Below are positions 6,661 to 8,636 of a stretch of DNA of 8,636 bases, in pieces. Within the stretch, counting starts at the first letter, position 1. Every line of letters starts with the position of its first letter. Below the pieces are notes generated by a model that was not told the origin of the DNA, made no database searches, and saw only the letters and a list, made by a program, of their open reading frames with translations. This stretch comes from CAZGRP01 sp964527995. Lineage in GTDB: Bacteria; Zhuqueibacterota; Zhuqueibacteria; Oceanimicrobiales; CAZGRP01. The DNA lies in the NCBI GenBank assembly GCA_964527995.1, contig CAZGRP010000106.1, positions 1 to 8,636 on the forward strand. Reading direction: 5' to 3'. The translations under genes were made by a program, and so were the position numbers.

Positions 6661-6687
6661 ATATCGGCAACCGCCTCTGGGCCTTTA
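6661..6687 (-). promoter_or_regulatory. Near-consensus sigma28 (FliA-type) flagellar promoter
   Basis: On the minus strand TAAA (6684-6687) is followed by exactly 15 bases and GCCGATAT (6661-6668). The E. coli sigma28 consensus is TAAA-N15-GCCGATAA, so 11 of 12 defined bases and the spacing match. It points at the PilZ gene, giving a predicted start near 6653 and a leader of about 70 nt. Confidence 0.7.
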
Positions 6688-6693
6688 GCAGGT

Positions 6694-6733
6694 TCTAAGA
6701 AACTGCCTTCTCGCTCTCCACCGCCAGCCGCCG
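6694..6733 (-). repeat. TCTAAGAAACTGC repeat, copy 1 (upstream of the PilZ gene)
   Basis: The plus strand reads TCTAAGAAACTGC and then a segment similar to 8610-8636. The first 13 bases are identical in the two copies, and the next 20 differ at a handful of positions. This copy lies just upstream of the sigma28-type promoter. Together with preceding bases it forms an imperfect palindrome, GCAGGTTCTAAGAAACTGC (6688-6706). Confidence 0.55.
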
Positions 6734-6777
6734 CCCAGAGTCATCCAGGAAGTTTTTTTGCCCGTAGCACAGGCGTT

Positions 6778-6795
6778 CGCGTCCCGGAGGACGCG
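6778..6795. repeat. Perfect 7-bp hairpin
   Basis: CGCGTCC and GGACGCG flank a CGGA loop. There is no T-run, so it is not a terminator. It lies in the same repeat-rich spacer as the other hairpins. Confidence 0.5.
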
Positions 6796-6880
6796 GCCTC
6801 AGCGAGTCCTGCGCGTGGTCGGCTCACTGGGTCATACTTGGGGAAGGCAGCGGACGGGGTGCTTTGGAAGAGGGTGTCCT

Positions 6881-6923
6881 CCCATCAACCACAGCTTGGG
6901 AACGCAGTCCCCTCGCGAGGTGG
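6881..6923 (+). repeat. 43-nt hairpin repeat, copy 1
   Basis: This unit matches 7055-7098 with four substitutions and one indel. It contains GGGAACGCAGTCCCC, a hairpin with a GCA loop and one mismatch, followed by the perfect palindrome CCTCGCGAGG (6911-6920). GAGG-GTGT-CCTC precedes it as another small hairpin. Confidence 0.7.
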
Positions 6924-7054
6924 AGGCTCACAAAAAACGTTGAGCTCGCTGAGCAATCAGCTTTGCGTTCTTTGCGATCTCCGCGTTGACAAACCCAGTC
7001 TGTTGTGTATGCATGGGTTGTGGCGACTTGTAACGAAATTGGGGGACGCAGTCA

Positions 7055-7098
7055 CCCGATCAATCAGAGCTCGGGAACGCAGTTCCCTCGCGAGGTGG
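7055..7098 (+). repeat. 43-nt hairpin repeat, copy 2
   Basis: This copy has a perfect hairpin, GGGAAC-GCA-GTTCCC (7073-7087), then CCTCGCGAGG (7086-7095). A third, related hairpin with the same GCA loop (GGGGGAC-GCA-GTCACCC, 7041-7057) is immediately upstream. The copy ends 8 bp from the patatin stop codon and has the same orientation as copy 1. Confidence 0.7.
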
Positions 7099-7105
7099 GG
7101 AAAGC

Positions 7106-8542
7106 CTAAAACTCGGTCTCTACCTCGAACGGCTGCCCGGGCTGCCAATCGGGTGGCACAATGGCCATCTCGACCGTCCGGGTGCGCAGAAACTGGTTTC
7201 GCTCTTCGGGCTCGGCGTTCAGCTTCTGCAACAACTCCGCGTTGAAAAAGCCGCGCAGATACTCGCGCGTGGCCTCGTACATCAGGTCGAAGGCGTCCGC
7301 TGCTTCGGGCGTCTTCCAGAACTCCATGGTGTCGATCTTGAGCGGCAGACCGGGTGCAAGGATGCAGGCGAGCACCGGCTCGGCCTGCCGTACCTGCGAC
7401 AGCTCGTTGAACATGTAGATCATCTTCAAAGAGTTGCGCTCCAGCACGCCCTGGCGCACGGTGGTGACCCGCATGAGGCGGCTGACGATGGATTTCTCGC
7501 TGGCTTGCTGCGCAAAAGTGGCGTTCAGCGGCAGCACGAACAGCAGGTCGCAGCGGTCGAACGCCATGCCCAGGCGGATGGGCAGATTGTCTGCCACGCC
7601 GCCGTCTTCGTAAAAACCCACGGTACTGTTGTGCCGCACCCTGACATAAGGAAAGACCGGCGGGATATCCATCGAAGCAAAGACCGCCTGCTTGAACTGC
7701 TTCGGGTCGGAGACAATGTTCACTTCGTGCACGTGGGTGGCGCCGTGTCCCCGGCGTCGCGCTTCCTCGACCGCAGCATTGTTGGTGTCGAAGGCCAGCC
7801 GCGCTGACTCGACGTTGGTCCGCGTCAGGTAGAAATGGATTGGCGAGTCGGGTGACAGGCACGCCTGCAGCCGGGGGTGGTCGGAGAACAGCTCGTCGAA
7901 GTTGGAGCGCCAGGGCGTGTTGCGCATCAGGTGGTTGGAGAACAGGGGCACATAGGGAGCCGGAGTGACGATCCGCTTCACGTCGATGCTCTTCCACCAG
8001 GTTTCGTGGAGGCTGGTGCCGCCCGGCGGTGCGCCCACTTCATCAGCCAGCCAGAAGGTGGTGTTCCACGAGCCGATCGAGGTGCCGGCCACGGCAACGA
8101 CGTTCTGCAAGGCGCCGTGTTGGTGCAGGAATTCGTAGATGGCCTTCATGGCGCCAGCTTGGTAGACGCCTTTGGCGCCGCCGCCGGAAAGTATGATGCC
8201 GATGCGCTGGAACGGCAGGTCTGGCCCCGGCGACGGTGGTGCCGCCGCTGTCTGCACCCGCGCGGTCTTTCGCCGGCGGGGAGTGCGGCCGTGACGGACC
8301 AGGCGGTTGTAGACCCATGTGGCCAGGTAGTACCACGCTATCCCGGCCACGATCAGGCCGGCGGCGAAGCCTTCCCATGGGAACTTCGGTGTCAAGGAGG
8401 GAAAGAACCAGGCCGCCAAATGGATGCCGAGGAAGACAATGAGGACGACGAGTCCTTTGAGGATGGCCAACGCAGGGATGACATAGACGGCGATCATCAT
8501 CCCCGGGGCTTGCTTGATGAGACGGACGAAGGTTTGTAGCAT
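7106..8542 (-). CDS. Membrane-anchored patatin-like phospholipase
   Basis: This is a predicted serine acyl hydrolase (phospholipase A/lysophospholipase type) of 478 residues acting at a membrane. The patatin core begins near 113 with the oxyanion-hole loop SGGGAKG (119-125). The nucleophile elbow GTSIG (153-157) carries Ser155, and DGG (313-315) carries the catalytic Asp313. The ASMDIPPVFPYV segment (289-300) is also typical of the family, so the Ser-Asp dyad is complete. Before the core are two hydrophobic stretches (about 16-48 and 58-78) and a basic linker (RHGRTPRRRKTAR), predicting an N-terminal membrane anchor with the catalytic domain probably cytoplasmic. The C-terminal 150 residues or so after DGG are not recognised beyond the family fold. 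The ATG at 8542 has GGGAGG (8547-8552) four bases upstream. The gene appears monocistronic in this window. Substrate is unknown. Confidence 0.9.
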   Translation of the reverse strand: MLQTFVRLIKQAPGMMIAVYVIPALAILKGLVVLIVFLGIHLAAWFFPSLTPKFPWEGFAAGLIVAGIAWYYLATWVYNRLVRHGRTPRRRKTARVQTAAAPPSPGPDLPFQRIGIILSGGGAKGVYQAGAMKAIYEFLHQHGALQNVVAVAGTSIGSWNTTFWLADEVGAPPGGTSLHETWWKSIDVKRIVTPAPYVPLFSNHLMRNTPWRSNFDELFSDHPRLQACLSPDSPIHFYLTRTNVESARLAFDTNNAAVEEARRRGHGATHVHEVNIVSDPKQFKQAVFASMDIPPVFPYVRVRHNSTVGFYEDGGVADNLPIRLGMAFDRCDLLFVLPLNATFAQQASEKSIVSRLMRVTTVRQGVLERNSLKMIYMFNELSQVRQAEPVLACILAPGLPLKIDTMEFWKTPEAADAFDLMYEATREYLRGFFNAELLQKLNAEPEERNQFLRTRTVEMAIVPPDWQPGQPFEVETEF

Positions 8543-8546
8543 GTCG

Positions 8547-8552
8547 CCTCCC
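8547..8552 (-). promoter_or_regulatory. Ribosome binding site of the patatin-like gene
   Basis: GGGAGG on the minus strand is four bases from ATG 8542. It supports the long start that includes the membrane segments. Confidence 0.75.
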
Positions 8553-8596
8553 TGCCGGAGCGGCGATTGAGGTCCCCAGTTCAGCCGGAGATACCC

Positions 8597-8636
8597 TCTA
8601 AGAAACTGCTTTCTTGCTATCGACGGCCACTGCCCG
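8597..8636 (-). repeat. TCTAAGAAACTGC repeat, copy 2 (upstream of the patatin gene, cut by window edge)
   Basis: This second copy has the same orientation as 6694-6733. Here the core forms a perfect hairpin, AAGAAA-CTGC-TTTCTT (8600-8615), about 55 bp upstream of the patatin start. The copy may continue beyond the window. Confidence 0.55.

Larger units (their letters stand above)
6582..7105. other. 524-bp non-coding region with a promoter and several repeats
   Basis: No convincing gene lies between the PilZ start and the patatin stop. The stretch holds the sigma28-type promoter (6661-6687), a shared repeat (6694-6733), an 18-nt perfect hairpin (6778-6795), two copies of a hairpin repeat (6881-6923, 7055-7098) and the run CTTTGCGTTCTTTGCG at 6959-6974. 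Short open frames here read through the repeats and have no start signals. Confidence 0.7.

Noticed and set aside
6745..6765. T7 run at about 6752-6758 as a terminator
   Set aside because: No stable stem directly precedes it on the plus strand and no plus-strand gene ends here.
6881..7098. CRISPR array
   Set aside because: Only two full copies exist, separated by 131 bp of unrelated sequence. The units are hairpin repeats, and no cas gene is near.
6957..7997. 346-codon minus-strand open frame overlapping the patatin gene
   Set aside because: It is an out-of-frame reading of the patatin coding sequence, arginine/alanine-rich, and continues into the intergenic repeats.

Overview
This 8.6-kb, GC-rich window looks like chromosomal DNA from a Gram-negative-type bacterium. 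It holds ordinary housekeeping and accessory genes separated by repeat-filled intergenic stretches. The genes (Thermus-family PyrE, long-form PyrF, GHMP ThrB, a PilZ protein) and the density of small extragenic repeats fit groups such as Deltaproteobacteria or Acidobacteriota. No rRNA or other lineage marker is present, so the taxonomy is inference. I saw no phage, CRISPR array, tRNA or complete transposon.

Left part (minus strand): a 3'-truncated L-glutamate gamma-semialdehyde (P5C) dehydrogenase occupies 3-1421. About 410 bp without a gene follows (1422-1833), containing a nested inverted-repeat element that resembles a REP/BIME or MITE. Next is a tightly overlapped gene set transcribed leftward, pyrF (3291-4127), pyrE (2714-3298) and thrB (1834-2727). 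It starts from a plausible sigma70-type promoter at 4243-4271, and its leader can fold into a long hairpin (4168-4213). PyrE and PyrF carry out the last two steps of de novo UMP synthesis. ThrB phosphorylates homoserine and is an unusual operon partner.

Middle: a divergent plus-strand gene (4410-5723) encodes a dicarboxylate/acidic amino acid:cation symporter of the DAACS (GltPh-like) family. It ends at a strong hairpin terminator that also carries a T-run on the opposite strand, so it can serve the convergent gene to its right.

Right part (minus strand): a PilZ (c-di-GMP-binding) protein with an unrecognised helical C-terminal region (5877-6581) is preceded by a near-consensus sigma28 (FliA-type) flagellar promoter, TAAA-N15-GCCGATAT. 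This ties it to motility and is the most informative regulatory signal in the window. About 520 bp without a gene (6582-7105) holds that promoter, two copies of a 43-44-nt hairpin repeat and other hairpins. A membrane-anchored patatin-like phospholipase (7106-8542) follows. A second repeat (core TCTAAGAAACTGC) lies upstream of both the PilZ and patatin genes in the same orientation.
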